In this document: piece by piece, positions 62,969 through 64,000 of the stretch
Position numbering within the stretch: the stretch's first letter is position 1
Layout: every line of letters starts with the position of its first letter
Assembly: GCA_910577475.1 (NCBI GenBank)
Contig: CAJTLJ010000008.1
Span: 50,281-114,280 of the forward strand
Source of the DNA: an uncultured Alistipes sp.
Lineage (GTDB): Bacteria; Bacteroidota; Bacteroidia; Bacteroidales; Rikenellaceae
Length of the DNA: 64,000 bases
Direction: 5' to 3'
Made by a program: the position numbers and the translations under genes
Notes under the pieces: model-generated
The model's database searches: none
The model's input: only the letters and a program-made list of their open reading frames with translations
What the model was told of the DNA's origin: nothing

Positions 62969-62988
62969 AGTAAAATAATCCGAAATTA

Positions 62989-63010
62989 CGTAACAAATAC
63001 GTAACAAAAT
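62989..63010 (+). repeat. tandem CGTAACA motif upstream of the integrase gene
   Basis: CGTAACAAATA followed by CGTAACAAAAT; compare 45248-45269. Confidence 0.4.
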
Positions 63011-63388
63011 AGATACTAAAAAGTGCCATAAATATGAAAACGATGAAAGCAAGTGAAAAATGCTATATAGTTATAAATAGTTGATATAACGTAGATTAAT
63101 TTCATATAGTTGGCAGATGTTAACATTCTTATTCGAATATATTGAAATGTGGAAGTTTATTCTCGTTAGACGAACTTAGGAAATTCATCAAGCAAGAGAA
63201 TGAGCTGACAACTTGCCATGTCTTATCCTTATTGGGATAGGCGTGGGGCTGTTGCTTATTTTATTGCTTAAGGTATCCTAAGACCTGTCTAACTAAAATG
63301 AGTTTTCAGCACCACGCTTTCTGTTTCTTAAAATCAAACTTTAATCGTCGCGTTGGTGCTGGGGCGACAACCTAAACTTATTACAACT
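63011..63388. other. AT-rich intergenic region, no gene seen
   Basis: About 380 bases between the integrase promoter and a small secreted-protein gene. No supported coding frame, RNA or clear hairpin was recognised. Confidence 0.5.
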
Positions 63389-63589
63389 ATGAAAAAGTTG
63401 TTTCTTATTGTAGCATGTGCTACGATGGTAATGGGCTTAAACGCTCAAACACTTACATTGCCGAACGGGAAAAGCGTTCCGATTCGACTTACTTCTGAAA
63501 TTCAAAGCAATTTGCTGGCAAAGTTACTACAAAAAAGTGGAATAAGGAAGAATGAAGTAATAGAATTGATTTACAGAGGTTTCATTTAA
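63389..63589 (+). CDS. small secreted protein, unknown function
   Basis: 66 residues: a signal peptide (MKKLFLIVACATMVMGLNAQ, cleavage likely after Ala-Gln) and a mature part of 46 residues (starts TLTLPNGKSVPIRL, ends EVIELIYRGFI). The start at 63389 is chosen because it gives the signal peptide; twelve upstream in-frame codons look non-coding. The mature part could be a complete mini-protein or the remnant of a larger secreted protein. It is AT-rich like the flanking element DNA. No family recognised. Confidence 0.55.
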   Translation: MKKLFLIVACATMVMGLNAQTLTLPNGKSVPIRLTSEIQSNLLAKLLQKSGIRKNEVIELIYRGFI

Positions 63590-63847
63590 GCTGCCGATTC
63601 TCTCTAACGCCACCACAATCCTTGCAAAAGCCAAATCAAGACGTCGCTACGTTACTTGTTCGTAACCACACCATATAAGTAACGAAATGGGTAAGAATGG
63701 CAAAACAAGGCATTGTGATATAGTGAGTTACTGACAACTCACGCAACAAATCCGGTTACGGAAAAAGATTGCGCCGTTCCTCCGTGTTTTGCGTACTGAC
63801 GAAGGATTCTTCACCGACTAATTTTGAACCTAAAAAAATTAAGGACG
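63590..63847. other. leader region of the second recombinase gene
   Basis: About 260 bases with no gene. It carries GTTACTTGTTCGTAAC (inverted GTTAC/GTAAC) near 63650 and AAGTAACGAAA near 63678, which could be recombinase-binding sites. A purine-rich ribosome-binding stretch (AAGGACG) precedes the next ATG. Confidence 0.4.
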
Positions 63848-64000
63848 ATGAAGAGTACATTTTCAGTTATCTACTACCTCAAACGTCAGGTAGTGAAAAA
63901 GGACGGGACAGTACCCGTCATGGGACGTATCACGGTGGACGGCAACCAGACACAATTCAGTTGCAAGCTGAGTGTCGATCCGAAGCTGTGGGACACCAAA
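63848..64000 (+). CDS. second tyrosine recombinase, N-terminal part (cut by window end)
   Basis: 51 codons visible, starting MKSTFSVIYYLKRQVVKKDG and continuing VPVMGRITVDGNQTQFSCKL, ending DPKLWDTK. This is the arm-binding N-terminus typical of integrases encoded by Bacteroides mobile elements (CTnDOT/Tn4555-type and related clinical transposons). The catalytic domain lies beyond the window. It is oriented away from the first integrase. Confidence 0.8.
   Translation, partial: MKSTFSVIYYLKRQVVKKDGTVPVMGRITVDGNQTQFSCKLSVDPKLWDTK

Overview
The window looks like a chromosome segment from a GC-rich Bacteroidales bacterium, most like Alistipes (Rikenellaceae); the genus is inferred from gene content and style, not from a marker gene. 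Supporting signs are Bacteroidetes-type promoters (TAnnTTTG, often with an upstream TTG box), many lipoproteins with acid-rich residues after the lipobox cysteine, a V-type ATPase operon, the futalosine menaquinone enzyme MqnC, and families largely confined to Bacteroidetes (DUF4301, TMEM260-like DUF2723, Porin_O_P, peptidase M64).

Bases 1-44.5 kb are core chromosome. In order: the end of serS; a small 2x[4Fe-4S] ferredoxin; two lipoproteins with fibronectin-III-like repeats (one with a frameshifted poly-C tract); a NamZ-type muramidase; prfB and cysS; an M64 metallopeptidase; a TMEM260-like membrane protein; an S37 peptidase; an operon of glutaminyl cyclase, metH, metF, an M20 amidohydrolase, rnr and mqnC; the V-ATPase operon E-DUF2764-A-B-D-I-K; DUF4301; murB-tilS-holA plus a degenerate class IV aminotransferase; a small membrane coiled-coil protein; a porin with a YeiH transporter; and coaD-lpxD-ruvC-tlpA. 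Rho-independent hairpins separate most units. Degenerate copies of one intergenic repeat lie at about 0.74-0.99, 13.1-13.25 and 44.55-44.65 kb.

From about 44.7 kb the sequence becomes AT-rich and accessory. It holds a gene remnant, a 217-bp region bounded by 18-bp inverted repeats, and then a cobalamin riboswitch that opens a seven-gene surface operon (46.1-60.9 kb). The operon encodes a coiled-coil/collagen-like lipoprotein, a giant BspA-type leucine-rich-repeat lipoprotein, two BtuG-like beta-propeller lipoproteins (one fused to an N-terminal domain shared with the LRR protein), a PKD-like lipoprotein, an L-domain-like lipoprotein, and a BtuB-type TonB-dependent receptor as the last gene. 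I read it as a vitamin B12 capture and uptake system. It fits metabolically with the B12-dependent MetH encoded at 15.5 kb.

The operon is flanked by a 14-bp direct repeat (45531-45544 and 61742-61755). The right copy sits beside a tyrosine recombinase gene, and a second recombinase gene runs off the window end. This suggests that the B12 locus is a mobile or formerly mobile island. The direct repeats, the inverted repeats and the possible recombinase arm sites were all found by eye.
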